64,000 nucleotides of DNA, from contig CM040430.1 of NCBI GenBank assembly GCA_022702705.1, forward strand, positions 82,976,227-83,040,226, written 5' to 3'. Within the stretch, counting starts at the first letter, position 1, and each line of letters starts with the position of its first letter. The position numbers were made by a program, and so were the translations under genes. The notes beneath the pieces were generated by a model, which saw only the letters and a program-made list of their open reading frames with translations, was not told where the DNA came from and did no database searches. Origin of the DNA: Papilionanthe hookeriana x Papilionanthe teres. Taxonomy: Eukaryota > Streptophyta > Magnoliopsida > Asparagales > Orchidaceae. This document shows, piece after piece, positions 1 through 13,406 of this stretch.

Positions 1-2588
1 TAAATATTCTTTCAGTTTTAGGATCTTCAATATCGACAGATCCAAATTGATAAGTTTTTAACAGTGAAAGGTCCTATCCACAGACTTTAGTTTTCCAAGA
101 AATAATATCAATCTTGTATTATATAACAAAACTTCCTATCTAGGTTAAAATTTCTTTCTTTTAATCTTCTGATCATGCAACATTTTCTCTTTATAAATTC
201 TATCATTATCATAAGATTCATTTCTAATTTCTTCCAATTCATTTAGTTGTAAAAATCTTCTCTACCAGCATCCTTTAAATTGAAGTTAAACACTTTAATC
301 GCCCAATATGCTTTATGTTCCAATTCTATTGGTAAATGGAAAGTCTTTCCAAAAATCTGTCTATAAAGAGACATTTCTATAGGAGTTTTATAAGCAGTCA
401 TATATGCACATAATGCAGTATCTAATCTAACAGATCAATCTAATTTATGGGTATTTACAGATTTTTTCAAAATTTGTTTAATTTCGCGATTAGATACTTC
501 AGCTAAACTAATAATCTGAGGATGATAAGCAGTTGAGATTCTATGCATAATATTATATTATTCAGCCATTCTCTGAATCAGTTTATTCCTAAAATGAGAT
601 TTACCAGCAGTAATGATAACTCTCGGCATTCCATATCTTGTAAAAATATATTTTATTAAAAATTTTGAAACACTTTGAGCGTTGCATCTAGGTAAAGCTA
701 TTGCTTCAATCCATTTCCACTGCAATCAATATATATATTTTCCTAAATGAAGGAATAAATTATCCCATAAAATCTAATCCCTAAACATCAGAGATCGCAC
801 CTTCCAATGTCAACTTTATGTGCATTTCATTTCTTCTAGAAATAATACATAATTGCTGAAATCAATCTCATGTTGTAATATATCTATTAATATTTCTAAA
901 AAGAGTAGGCCAATAAAATCCAGATTGTATAATTTTATGTCAGGTTTTGTTAGTTCCAAAATGTCCCGCAAATTCAGCATCATGGCATCTCTGAATAATT
1001 GGTTCAATTTCTTTATAAGGTACACATCTCCAAATAACTAGATCCTTGCATTGTTTATATAAATATGAGTCATCCAAAAAGTAAAAATTGGCGTCATACA
1101 TAAATTTCTTCTATTGTTGCTTTGTTAATTCAAGTAAAATATCACTCACAATATAATTCACAATATCAGCATACCAAGGTAAATTCCACTCCATACTATT
1201 CTAAAGTTATTCATCAGGAAAATTTTATGTAATTCAATCTTCAAAATCAGATAATTCATGTTGTTCCAGCCTAGATAAATGATCAGCCATTTGATTGTCA
1301 GTTCCATATATATCCACTATCATGAAGTCAAATTCTTACATTAGAAGTACTCATCTGATTAATCTTCATTTAGCATCCTTCTTTTGAATTAAATAATTGA
1401 AAGTAGAGTGGTTTGTATGCGCTATACATTTAGTCCCAATTAAATACAACCTAAATTTTTCAAAAGCATATATAATCACTAATAACTCTCTTTCAGTAGT
1501 GGTATAACTAATTTAAGCTACATTAAGAGTCTTACTAGCATAGTATATAACTTTAAAATTTTATCATACCTTTGTCCTAGAACAACTCCAATTGCATAAT
1601 CACAAGCATCACACATTAGTTCAAAAGGTTTCACCCATTCAGGTGAAACAATTATTGGGGCAGTGATTAATTTTTCTTTTAATAATTCAAAGGCATTTAA
1701 GAAATTGTTAATTAAATCAAATTTCTTATCTTTTTCTAAAAGTTGGCACAGAGGCTTAGTAATTTTTGAAAAATATTTAATATATCGCCTGTAGAAACCA
1801 GCATGTCCTAAAAAACTTCTAGCCCTTCTGACAGTAGTAGGAGGTAGTAGTTTCATAATGATTTGAATTTTTGCAGGGTCTACTTACATGCCATATTCGG
1901 AAATTTTATGTCCAAGAACAATTCCTCCTGTAATCATAAATTGACATTTCTCCCAATTTATAACTAGATTTATCTTTTCGCCTCCAAAGTAATTTCTAAA
2001 TTATTTAAGAAAGCATCAAATGAAGTTCCAAATATAGAAAAATCATCCATAAAAAATTCTATTCCATTATCAATCACATTACATAAAAATGACATTATAC
2101 ATCTTTGAAATGTTGCAAGTGTGTTACATAATCCAAATGGCATTCTTTAAAAAGCAAATGTTTCATAAGAACTAGTAAATGTGGTCTTTTCTTGATCCTC
2201 AGGAGCAACTGGTATTTAATTGTAGCCATTATATCCATCTAAAAAATAAAAATATTTGTGTCCAGCAAGCCTATCCAGCATTTCATTTAGAAAAGGTAAA
2301 GGAAAGTGATATTTCCTAGTGGAGGCATTTAGTTTTCTGTAATCAATACAGATTTGACAACTAGTGACTTGTCTCGTGATTATTAAATCATTTCTTTCAT
2401 TCGCTTCAACTATCACTCCTTTCTTAGGAACATAATGAATTGGACTTACCCACGCAATGTCTGAAATAAGATATATAATTCCAGCATCCAGCCATTTAAA
2501 ATTTTTTTCTTTATTACTTCATTCATCAATGGATTTAATCTCCTTTGCATATCAGCTTTAGTTTTATGTTGTTCATTCAATAGCCTAT
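1..2588 (-). pseudogene. Athila-type Ty3/gypsy pol remnant (RT, RNase H, integrase), left part
   Basis: Read on the minus strand this is the pol part of an Athila-lineage Ty3/gypsy retrotransposon. Reverse transcriptase pieces run from about 2588 down to 1640: ICIDYRKLNASTRKYHFPLP near 2350, then SFLGHAGFYRRYIK near 1800. RNase H follows (LMCDACDYAIGVVLGQ near 1600; a NQMADHLSR-like end near 1290). Integrase occupies about 1190-210, with the zinc-binding and core regions in broken frames. Many stops and frameshifts are present, so it cannot be functional. It is interrupted at 2588 by the outer Tat-type element and resumes on the far side at 63874. It is clearly related in sequence to the plus-strand Athila copy at 39430-43700. 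Confidence 0.85.
2584..2588. repeat. Target-site duplication CCTAT, left copy (outer element)
   Basis: CCTAT directly precedes the TGTTGACC start of the outer LTR and recurs directly after the LTR end at 63874-63878. A 5-bp duplication is normal for Ty3/gypsy integration. Confidence 0.9.
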
Positions 2589-3845
2589 TGTTGACCTCAT
2601 TTTTTGTGAGGTCTAAACTTCCTCTTATTACATAAGATTTAGCCATAAGGTTTCCCCTCAACTATCTGAGAAGACTAGAGATGGATCCTACCACCTAGAA
2701 ATTATAACTACTCCCTGACTCTTCTTGAAATCCTACATGGATGGTTACAACACTCCAAATCACTTGGAAGGTTGAGACCAACATGTGGAGGCTCAAAGAT
2801 GAGTTCCCATAGGAATGATTGGACTTAGAACAACCCTGGGTAGCTTAGTCTCGGTCAAGTTTGCACAAACACCCTAATCCTTTGAATCTCCCACTTGTTC
2901 TAAAACCCTAAAGCACTTGCACTTAATCTATCTCTTGGCTCCGTTCGGAAACTCATATATATGGTCCCAAGCCCTTAGCCTTTGGTTAAAAAGGTTAAGA
3001 CCAACATATGGAGGATCTAAAATGAGCTCTACTATGGAGCTTGTGGCTTTGAGAAAGGTTTCAGTGCTTGTATGATCACCTTACCTGATCAATTACAAAA
3101 TATCCAAATTTTGGCCTTTTATCCCCAAAATTCCCCAAAATTACCAAAATACCCCTAAACCCTAATGTCATTCTAAAACCCAATTTTCAAATCAAAATTC
3201 TTAAATTTACCAAAACCTCCAAATTCATTCCAAAACCTTACCTAAATCAACTTGAGCCACCAATTGACCCAATTGCACCCAAACCTACCAAAATTAGCTG
3301 AATTACCAAAATACCCCCAAAATACCCAAAATTGCAAAAATCCAAATTTCACCCAATTAAATCCCAAAAAACCATTTGAAACTTCCCTACATCACCAAAT
3401 TGTCCCAAACCTGCCAAATTTGACCAAATTGACCGATTTTGACCAAAATCCCAATTTTACCCCTAAATTATCAAATTCCCAATTCAACCCCAATTTCAAC
3501 CAAATTGATCCCAAATCTCACCCAATTTCAATTCCAAATCAAAATGCATCATGTCCAATCTTAATTGAAACCAAATCCAAGCCCAATTGAACCAATTTCA
3601 AAACCTAATTCCAAGCCCAAAAATAACCCAATAAGTAATTCGAATGCATTCTCCCCTAAACAAAATTAAATATCTCAAGACACAAACGGACACTAAAAAT
3701 AATATTAATAATAATACTAATGATATATATATATATATATATATATATAATAAATCAAAAAAGAGGCAATTATATTTATATATATATCTATTTGTAACTC
3801 ACGGTTTAAAAAAAAAGTACTGGCTTTTATTTTTTGCTTTCATGA

Positions 3846-3847
<2 letters not shown>

Positions 3848-3879
<32 letters not shown>

Positions 3880-3880
3880 C
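3848..3880. repeat. CT microsatellite in the outer 5' LTR
   Basis: An uninterrupted run of CT dinucleotides. The corresponding run in the 3' LTR is at 60241-60290 and is longer. Confidence 0.9.
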
Positions 3881-6033
3881 CAACCAAAAATAAAAATATC
3901 ACTCACGTCCTTCTCTCACCAAGCTGCCACCTCCCCACTTTCTCTTCCAAAACTCGTGAAGCATGCCACTCCTCTTCCTAACTAAATCCCTCTCATAAGC
4001 CCACTCACTAAAAGAACTCTCTATTATTCACTATTCTTCTCTAACTGAGCACCCAACTATTCCTCCTCTTATTCATCGGGAGTTGCACTCCTTCTACCCT
4101 GTCAAAGCCAAACTCTCATTCCACCACTCATCTCCCTCTCTCAACCAAAAAGCTAGACCATTCCTCCACTCCTTGTCATGAAAGTAAGCAAGCCAAGTTC
4201 AGAAGCAATATCAGGCTGGCATCGGAGATGGTGAGGTTGACGTGGCGCCGACTTGCATAAGTTAATCAATAGGGCATTTTTTTATTTAAATAAATACATA
4301 AACTTTAAAAATGCTTAACTTGGCATAGAAAACTCCTAAAAATAAAATAAAATACTCTTGTGCTCAATGAAAAGAGGAGAATAATGTGGACTAAAATTTT
4401 GAAAAATATATATTTATATTTATTTTAAAATTAATTAAATACTCCAACACTTGTTTAAATCATAAATAATTAAATATTAATCATAAAATGTGAAAGTTGG
4501 AGGTTTTATTCCTCACATGATTTGGGATGTTCTCTAATTTTTCCAAAGTCAGAGAACACCCATAATATAACAAATCCTAATTTTCAAAGATAAGTCACAC
4601 CTTTTGATTAAAATAGTTATAAAAATTAAAATATAAACTTAAAAATTATAAAAAATGAGTTTGGTAGGTTCACTATGGTCAGAGGATCATAGTAAAAATG
4701 TAAAATGGATTTAAACAATTAAAAATACCGCTATAAGTAATTAACTCATTAAAAATAAAGAAAAATTAAATGATGAAAATATAATACAAAAAAATTACAA
4801 AAATTAACCCACACTAAAGTAAATGGTCAGGGAAACCCTCCATAAATACTTGAGCTCAATATGAATTGATTTGATTATAAACATGATTTTCTAAGTAAAA
4901 TTGGATTTTTGTATTAAACTAATTATAATAATTAAAATGAAACTCAAAAAATTATGAAAATTAACTTAAGTGGTCCTTTGACCTTGATGAATCTCAAATA
5001 ATTTTCTTAAGGACAGATCTTTTACTTTGGCTAAGTTATGGAATTAATATTAAAAATACCCAATTTTGAATTAAAATAATAATAAAAATAAGATAAAAAT
5101 CAGGAAATTACATTTTTCCACTTTGATATTTTAATTGAACCATGAGTGGGGTAACATAAAAATTTCAATGTCATTTGAGTTATTGTTAATGAATTATGAT
5201 GTAATAAGCTTAAAAGGATAAAATGGTCATTATTGGATTAAAATCTTAATTATTATTTAGGCCTAACTATAGAGTAAATGGGCAATGAATAATCTTAATT
5301 GATCTTTTTAGATGATTAAATTAAAAGGGACTAAGAGATAGAAACCAATTCGCCACTTTTCCACATTAAGGGTAAAATTGTAATTTCTTAAATTTTTAAA
5401 AATTAGAAGTTAATCAAATTTGATGATCCTAATGTAAGGGGTTTTGATCTATAAAGATTTTAACTCACTAATCAAAATCCCCTAATCAATGGTTTGGTGA
5501 TAATGACACCTTTAATAAAGATAAAATGTCACTTAAATCAACATTCCCTTAAAATTACAAATGTACCCATAAGAGCTTGAGGGCTAAGTAGTGAACGAGG
5601 TTTGATCTCAACTTCAATTAATGAGGTTAGAAAAGAACACAAAACATTTATAAAAATTTTGAAAGCGCTATTAGCCCAATCTTAATCTAAATGGCTAAGC
5701 CCCCCTAATAATTCAATTTGCTCTTAAAGGCTTTCACTCATATAACTCATAAATGAAACATCAAATAAATGTTACCCTACTCAAGAGATAATCAAAACAT
5801 CTAAGTTCATTGAGCAAGAATTAAAACATTATTAATAAAAACTAATTGAGTATAGGAGATCGATTGAACAATAGGATGAGACCAAATGAACTCTTAAGTG
5901 GACCCAAAGCTTTGAGAATGATGTTCAGGGTTATGCTCCAAGAACATCCTCAATCTAATGGGCTATTTTAGAAGAACAACTGGGTTTCATTTTTTTTTTT
6001 ATAAAGAAAATCATACTTAACACACCTTAGGGA

Positions 6034-6038
6034 CCCAC
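6034..6038. repeat. Target-site duplication CCCAC, left copy (inner element)
   Basis: CCCAC lies immediately before the TGTTGACC start of the inner element and is repeated at 33259-33263. The outer 3' LTR holds the empty site (GGGACCCACCAAG near 62430) with CCCAC only once. Confidence 0.95.
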
Positions 6039-6497
6039 TGTTGACCTCATTTTTGATGAGGTCTTCTCTTCTCTCTTTAGTACTTAGGATCTAGCCTTTG
6101 GCTTTTCCTTTGACTATCTTAGAGGACTAGAGATGGAACCTACCCCTTTAGAAACTTAACCACTTCTTAACTCCCTGCAAACCCTATAAGCTTGATGGTA
6201 GACCCCTAATCACCTAGAGGGTTGAAATCAAATGTGGAGGTTTAAAGGATGAGTTCCCTACAAGACTCTTTGGCCTTAGGATCAACCTGGGTGACCTGGT
6301 CTAGTGAAGGCAAAACTCACATACATTACACCTATGCACTACACTCTCACACATTTCCTAAGATCACATCCACACACTACTTGACCTCCTGACTCGTACA
6401 GGTGATTCATATGGATGGTCCTTAACCCCTAAGCCCTTGGCTAAGAGGGTTAGGAACAACATAATGAATACTCAAAATGAGTCCTCTCATGGCTCCT

Positions 6498-6549
6498 ATG
6501 GGCTTAATATGGCTTCATGGCTCCTATGGGCTTAATATGGCTTCATGGC
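6498..6549. repeat. 28-bp tandem duplication in the inner 5' LTR
   Basis: The segment starting ATGGCTCCTATGGGC is present twice in a row here and once at the matching place in the 3' LTR (near 26560). It therefore arose after insertion. Confidence 0.8.
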
Positions 6550-6589
6550 TCAACCTAAGTGATTCCATCCTATTCAAATTTGATGAATC

Positions 6590-7760
6590 TCCATTTTCCC
6601 AAAATTTCAATTTTTGACCCCCGGGGCCCCGGACTCACCAAACCTACCAAATACCCTTGGAGCTACCCAAAATTTGCAAAATCACCTAAATTACCCAAAA
6701 TTTCTCAAAACCAGTCCTAAACATTTCCCCCCACTCAAATTGATCATCCATAGCCAAAAATACCAAAAATTCCAAAAATACCCCCAATACCCTCCAAATT
6801 ACAAAAATGCCCCTCTTGACACAAAAATCCAAAAAATTCCAAAAATTCCCAGAAAATTTCCAAAAATCCCAAATATTCCCAATTTCATTTTGTTCAACTA
6901 CACCAAGGGCTGATTTTGTCAATTTACCCCACTTTCCAAAACTCCCAATTTGACTCATTTTAACCTAAAGTGAACCCAATGTTAAACCAAACCTCCCCAA
7001 TTAACCCCAATTTTGGTCCAATTCAATTATAAACTTCAATTCAATATTCACAATATCAATTTAGACCAAATCAAAGCCAAATTTGATTTAAATTTGAATC
7101 CAATTTCATTTTTTTAAGCCTAAAGCCCAATTTGGACCCAAAACCCAAACTAAACCCAAACCAACCCAATTCAGCTCCAATTGACCCCAAATCTTTTCTA
7201 AACCTTCCCTAACATCTCCACAAACAAAACACTAACATAATTTGCCCAAACTTTGGACTCAAACCTCACCCAAATCCACCCTAAAGCCAAAATCCCCTAA
7301 ATGTGCCTACAACTAAACCTAACCCAAATGGGCCCAAACCCCAAAATCAAAACCCAACCAAAGTTGAAACCTCTTTGAAACACCCCCACAAACATTTCTT
7401 AACATTAATTTTACAACAATTTCAACCTTAGCCCAACATTGGCCCAAGTTAGCCAAATTTGACCTACATTGGCCCCTTCACCAAAGAAGCCCGAATTCAA
7501 CCCAATTCAAACCCAAACACCCCAAATTTATTTCAAATCACTCATGACACATCCATAAACCAAACCCAACAATTACTTGGCCCAAACTTTTACAAAATTC
7601 CCATCCATAAATTTATTTTAAAACCAAAAGCCCACTTTCTTAAACCATCCTAAAAGCCCACTCCAAAATGATTCCAAAAGCCCAAACTTCATGCTAAAGC
7701 CCATATGACAAATTCTTCTCATCATACCCTTAATTGAAATCATCCCTAAGTTCTAAGTTA
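6590..7760 (+). repeat. C/A-rich, G-poor U3 segment of the inner 5' LTR
   Basis: More than 1 kb is dominated by CCAAA- and CCCAA-like words with very few G on the plus strand. It recurs at 26640-27800, and in shorter form at 3110-3640 and 51610-52210 in the outer LTRs. The open frames here give low-complexity Pro/Asn/Lys-rich peptides and are not genes. Confidence 0.8.
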
Positions 7761-8460
7761 GCCATCAAATTTTTCTAAACTAAGCCATATGCCAAATTTC
7801 ATCAAATCACCCCTAAATTGCCAAAATTTATAAAACCCTTTTTCATGAAATTGACCAAGCTTTTTCCCAAGCAAAGGTGAGCCATGAAGCCATCCTTGAG
7901 CCACATGCAAGCCATGTGAGTTGTTGACATATGACCATACCACATTGGGCAAAGGAGGGAGGCTCTTTCCATAATTCCTAAAAGTCATTAACCTTACCCA
8001 TGATTCCCCTTAACCCAAATTTAATCTAAATATTCTTGGATAGGGACTTCACCACCTCTTGACCAGCTAGCCTAACTGATTTTCCAGACCAAAACCAGCC
8101 ATGGGGAGGCGAACCCAGTCCAAACAAATGGGTTGACCTAAACCAAGCCAAAATGTCCATTCCCCCATTCCATTTTGATCCAACCACTTTACACATGACA
8201 AAGCTCAATTGCCTACACGAAACTCAAGCCCCGACCCACCTGAACCTGAGGGTGACCCATGCCTGCCGGCCAGCCACCTGGGCCGCCAGAAAACACCATG
8301 GCTGACACCTTGGGAGGAGCCAAATTTTGGAATTCCACCTTGCTGAGCTGCCCCACTCCAAATGGCCATTGGAGCTATTCTTCCCTTGCCCAGAGCAGCT
8401 GATCCAAGCCCTTAACTCCCCCTGGGAGGCCCTCCAGCCTCTCTGATTTAAACACCACCT

Positions 8461-8478
8461 CCTCTCGGCCAAGAGAGG
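8461..8478 (+). other. Short inverted repeat downstream of the TATA-like site
   Basis: CCTCTC and GAGAGG flank GGCCAA. The same hairpin is at 28505-28522 in the 3' LTR. It would lie at or just after the presumed transcription start. Confidence 0.5.
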
Positions 8479-9028
8479 TGCTGAACCAAACCTTACTGAA
8501 ACTCTGCCAAAATCATCCCAGACCATTCTCTACACATAGAGCACTTGCTCCCCACTGGATTCCAGCCCCAATTCCCTCTAGCTGAGCTCAATTTTGAGTT
8601 CAAATTTCAGCACGAAAACCAGGACACTTCACCACAGTGAGCCAATCACCAAATTGATTGGTCCTACACCTTCACCAGACCAAGAGGAGAAGTTTCCCTG
8701 TAAAAGCCCCATCTCTAGACCAGCCATTGCTTCCAGCCTCCAAGCTTTGTGATCGGCTGTGGGCACTTTCATACCTAGACAATTCGCCAGGCCAAGGGAC
8801 TTCATCCGGAGCTCGCTTGGACGCAATCTAACGTGACACAACTCTCAGATCAAAGCTTCACTTCTCTGAGCAAAGGTATGGACTCACTCTTCCTTTCGAG
8901 CTTCCAGAGATTCTCCATTTAATTTGAATCGATTTCAATGCATGATTACCGTATAGATGTGTTCGTCTTCTCAAGAGGAATCTATAGAGCACTAGAACAC
9001 AAAAATCTGTTGAGTATCGAGAGAGATC

Positions 9029-9256
9029 TTAGGGTTTTAGTGTGAACGGTCACGGGTGCACACCAGTCGTAGTCGATGACCGGGAGCCGTTGGATCGCGC
9101 GTGTATCGAGCAGATGGTCGAGATCAAGTCAGATGGCGCTACGGTACGTGAACCGCGGGCCCCTCGAGTGCTGAGTAGGATGGCGGTGTCGAATCAGGAG
9201 ATGACGCGTGTGTGTTCGGAGCTGCCGAGGTTGACGCGGCGCCGCGTCACTTAAGT
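9029..9256. promoter_or_regulatory. CpG-rich patch in the inner 5' LTR
   Basis: About 230 bp with dense CpG (for example GATGACCGGGAGCCG and GACGCGGCGCCGCGTC) set in otherwise AT-rich DNA. The 3' LTR copy is at 29073-29299, and a short relic with GGCGCCG survives in the outer LTRs (about 4240, 60660). The open frame across it is not conserved as a protein. It is a candidate regulatory or methylation-target segment; function unknown. Confidence 0.45.
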
Positions 9257-11039
9257 AGAAAAATAAGATTTTTTTCTTATTTATTAAATACCCAGAACTT
9301 CAAAAATGCATAACTTTGTGTAAAAAAATCCTAAAAATAAAATAAAAATTTGCTCTTGCTCAGTGAACAGAGGAGAATAATGTGGAAAAGAAATCAAGTC
9401 ATTTCATCAAGTATTTTATTTTTAATAATTTATTTTCTCTCTGTGATATTTTAATTCTCCATGCATGTAGGCAATTCACCATGGCATGAGACCATAGGGC
9501 TTTTGAAGCCTCTGAATTTGGGAACATTCCCTGAATTTTCCAAAGTCAGAGGCCATCCCTATGAGATGTTCTTGATTTTTCAAGTTCATATCACTATTTT
9601 AGGAATTTTAATTCCAATAATTAGCATGTTGTGAAATAAATTCTAGGAAAATTTGGTGATGTTCCTTAGGACCAGAGGAACCTAGGAAAAATAGATTTTA
9701 ATTTAATTCACTTGGGATAACCCTAAATGGCCTAAACCCCCAAAATTAAATTTAAATTAATTAGAATTAACCACACATCAAATTGATTTAAAAACAATTC
9801 TCCACTGATCTTTAGGATTAGAGGAACATCACATAAAAATTTTAGATCAATTGGAAATGTTTAGCCCTACCAAATGGGTTAATTAAGCCCCATGAATGAA
9901 ATCAAACTTTAAAAATTCATAACTCACAAAATAATTTTAAAAAATTCACAAAATTAGTTTTGGAGCATCTCTGATATTAGGGGAATTTAATAAAATTAAA
10001 ATTGTAATTTTCTAAAAAAGTTGATTTTTAAGCTTATTTTAATATTTTAAATAATTAAAAAATAATAAAAATTATAAAAATATTAAAAATCACCAAAATG
10101 TCATATTTTAACTCCTAATCACTTAGGAACAAACCAAATATTTTTCCTAAGTTCCTATGATAAGATATTGAATTTTAAAGGCTTAATGTAATTTTTAATA
10201 TTAAAAAAATATATTTTTCAACCTTTTCACCAAAGTAATTATGATAAATCAAAGAAAAATAAAAAAATTATAAAAAAATTGCTTCTCTGGTTTCCCTGAT
10301 ATCAGAGAGATTTTTGAAAATTATAAAATCTATTTTTCAACCTTTATTTTATTTTTAAATTAATTAATACTCCAAAACTCAAAATAATTCTAATAAATAA
10401 AATAAAATTCAAAAAATCACCAAAATTGGTCCAAATGGTCTTCTAGTCATTAGGAACATTGCATAATTTTCTTAAGGATAGAAACATTTCCTTGGTTATG
10501 TTATTGAATTTTCCTTGAAAACCCCTATTTTCCATTAAAAATAATTACATAAATAAATTAAATACAGAAAATTCACATTTTCTCCTCTAATGTCTTAATT
10601 GACATGTGACTGAAGTCACATAAAAATTTCACATTCATTTGAGCTCAATTTAGTGAGTTATGAAATTATTAAGCTTGAAGGGCAAAATAGTAATTAAAAG
10701 TTTAACCCCTAATTAAAATTTTAGGCTAATGAAAAGGGGTGGGTAAAATATTTGATCATAAATTGATTTTTGATGATTGAAACCTAGGTAACTAAAGGGT
10801 AGAAACCTACCAAATATTTTAAGAATAATTAAAATAAACTCTAATTAATTAATTAATTAAAATTGGAAGATTGATAGAAAAATTGGAATCATTAAAATAG
10901 GGATATTATTAAGAAGATATCTGTTCTTTAATTTAAAAATCTCTAAATTAATCATTTCAAAAATACTAAATTCTTAATTAAAATAATAATCCAAACTTAA
11001 GATCCAAAAGATTAAAAGACTTAATAATTAAATTAAATT

Positions 11040-11300
11040 AAAATTAAAACATTTAAATTAATTTAAATCAAAATTTAAATCAAATTAGTATTTTAACACT
11101 TAAATTAAATCATTTTAAAATTAAAATTAAATTAAATTAAAATTAAATTAAATTAAGTTAAATTAAATTAAGTTAAATAAAATGAAATTAAATAAAATGA
11201 AATTAAATTAAATTAAAATTAAAATTAAATTAAATTAAATTAAATTAAATTAAATTAAATTAAATAAAATAAAATTAAATTAAATTAAATCAAAGTAAAT
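11040..11300. repeat. AAATT-type pentanucleotide run (5' LTR)
   Basis: Long runs of AAATT/TTAAA words. The 3' LTR version is at about 30885-31150 with different repeat numbers. Confidence 0.85.
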
Positions 11301-11900
11301 TAATTATAACATCATTTAATACATAAATAATCCAAATTAAATTTAAAATAACTTGAACACTATTCCAAACTTAAAATCATTAATTAATTTTTCATAATCA
11401 AATTAAAATTAAATCATTAATTCAAACCTTAACAATCATTAAAGTATCAATTTGCCCTTAGAGCTTTCACTGCTATAACTCCTAAATGGAATATCAAATG
11501 AAGTGTTACTTTACTTATAGGATATTCAAATGTCCTAGTTCACTGAGCAAGAGAACAAAACTTAAACTCCTGGATGATTAATTCACTTGTATAATTAAAT
11601 TCTCTTGGACTTAAAACAATCCCAAAAACATTGAAAAGATGTTTAGGACTCATCCTAAGCACTTTCTCAATATGATGGGATGTTTATAAGAACAGTTGAA
11701 CTTAATTATTCTTTGATGAAGAAAATCATCCTTGAGCCGAAACATCAGAATCCTAGACGTCATAGGAATGACTAGTTACAGGATTAGGATCTTGGTAGAC
11801 AACCAGAACCTTCCCTTAGCTTTACCTAGGTACTTGTTGCAATTATATAAATGCCTCAACATGTGTTTTAAGTGCGGCTTGGGATGACGGTAAGATCCTC

Positions 11901-11909
11901 CAGGTACGC
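11901..11909 (+). promoter_or_regulatory. Candidate 5' splice site CAG|GTACGC in U5
   Basis: The donor-like CAG|GTACG is kept at the same relative place in all four Tat LTRs: here, 31760 (inner 3'), 33348 (outer 5') and 62522 (outer 3', CAG|GTACGT). A second donor-like GACG|GTAAGA lies just upstream at 11887 but is less conserved. Conservation across two diverged elements argues that it matters. Splicing itself is inferred. Confidence 0.5.
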
Positions 11910-13406
11910 TTTTATTTTATTGCAATTTACTTCATTGCAAATTTACTTAATCGTATTGCACTTACTTTTCTTGCATGATAAACAACTGTTGCATGAAAAC
12001 CAAAACCTTTAGGATAGTCCCTAAACTAAAACCAAAACTAAATTAAAAGTCATTACAAGAAAAAAAAATTACCGCCACAACATTCCAAAATATAAGACAA
12101 CTCAAAATTTAATCACAAACAGAACAACAAAACTACAATTACAACTAAATTAAAACGTCTCATTGAATGATCGGGAATACCTGGGATGATGTAACCCACG
12201 TGTTGCTAACGGGATTTCCCACGGTCTAAATGAAAGTGTGGAACTCATTCGACTGAGTTTAGCAGATTCATCCGGACTAAGTGAATTCGATGAAAATAAT
12301 GGTGCCGGGATGACGGAACCGTGGGATCTTAATCGGTTCTGTTTAATTAACTTTAAGATTTGTTTTAATTAAAACATTAAAAAAACTTGGATTTTAAGAT
12401 TTTATCTAAACCAAAACACTTCTCTCATCTCCTGATTTATGACTTCTAAAACTAAACCTCTGCGATAATAAGGAGCTCGGAGCGTAGTGGGCAGCACAAC
12501 CATCGTCTTCAGCAAAACCTGAGTCTACTTCAGCAAAACATTTCCTAGTAGTGAATAACCAAGCCATAGGATTTTGAGGTGGTTATCTTAGTACAACATA
12601 AATCCTCAACTTTTTGTTAGGTATTTGCATAATCGTGTCATGCAAATTAAGTCCTAACCGGTCTTAGGATTCCGAGGTAGTCGTCCGATGCGACACAAAC
12701 CCTCACATCTTCAAGGCAATTTGTATTATCTCATCATATGAATATAAGTCCTGATTAATTAAAATCTGTTGGATTGAAATATTAGAAAATATTAAGATTT
12801 TCCTAAGATGAAGCCAAACAACAGGATAGTTGAGAGATTACCGAAGCCCGCTTCGGATCTGTGATCTCTCCTACCTTTCCTCCTCTGGATTCCTAAAATA
12901 AAATGTTCCAAATTTGATCCATTCCCTTTTGAAACTCCAAAATTCAATTCCTTGAAAACTTAAACTTTGAAATTCTTGAGAGCAAAACCACTGGTCATTA
13001 TCAAGAGTTTTCTTAGGTGATTCCCGTCACTTAAGATGTAATTAACTATGTGGGCTTGCCCTTATAGGGAACTTTAAGAACCCAGGTAATATAAACCCTG
13101 TTTAATACTTTCATATTAAGCAGGGGAAATTTGTCGTCAAATAAAATTGGTTCGCAGACCAAACGGATGTCACAAATCTTCTAGTTTATTTAATCGAGTC
13201 CCCATCATCAAGCAATGTGTCTATCCTTCGGGATAGATACGCGGTTTGTGGTGTGGTGCTCGTTTATATAAACCATTTAAAGTGTGAGATCGGTTTGATT
13301 TCACTTTTCAAACTTAAAGTTATTTTTAAATCAAAATGCTATTTTCAAAAATATATATATACTTAAATTAAATAATCCAACCCAAAAAATACGCTGACAT
13401 ATTTTC

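Larger units (their letters stand above)
2589..6038 (+). repeat. Outer 5' LTR, left part
   Basis: Begins with TGTTGACCTC. It contains a C/A-rich stretch (3110-3640), a TA run near 3723, a CT run (3848-3880), a short GC-rich spot with GGTTGACGTGGCGCCG near 4233, then long AT-rich DNA with the box GAGGAGAATAATGTGGA (about 4375). It is interrupted by the inner element after CCCAC at 6034-6038. The uninterrupted equivalent is visible in the 3' LTR near 62430. No gene is present. Confidence 0.85.
6039..13399 (+). repeat. Inner 5' LTR, 7361 bp
   Basis: Starts TGTTGACCTC and ends ACGCTGACA. Layout: about 0.55 kb of mixed sequence with a 28-bp tandem duplication (6498-6549) absent from the 3' LTR; a C/A-rich, G-poor stretch (6590-7760); a more balanced part with a TATA-like site and hairpin near 8444-8478; a CpG-rich patch (9029-9256); AT-rich DNA including an AAATT-type run (11040-11300); then the U5-like end with a donor-like CAG|GTACG at 11901. 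Open frames within it are short, lack recognisable domains and are not conserved as coding. I see no gene. Confidence 0.93.

Noticed and set aside
3252..3985. Pro/Asn-rich and low-complexity frames in the outer LTR
   Set aside because: They arise from C/A-rich and microsatellite DNA and are not conserved in the 3' LTR.
8026..9254. Several 60-100-residue frames in the inner LTR as genes
   Set aside because: They overlap on both strands, have no known motif, and the matching frames in the 3' LTR differ by stops and shifts.
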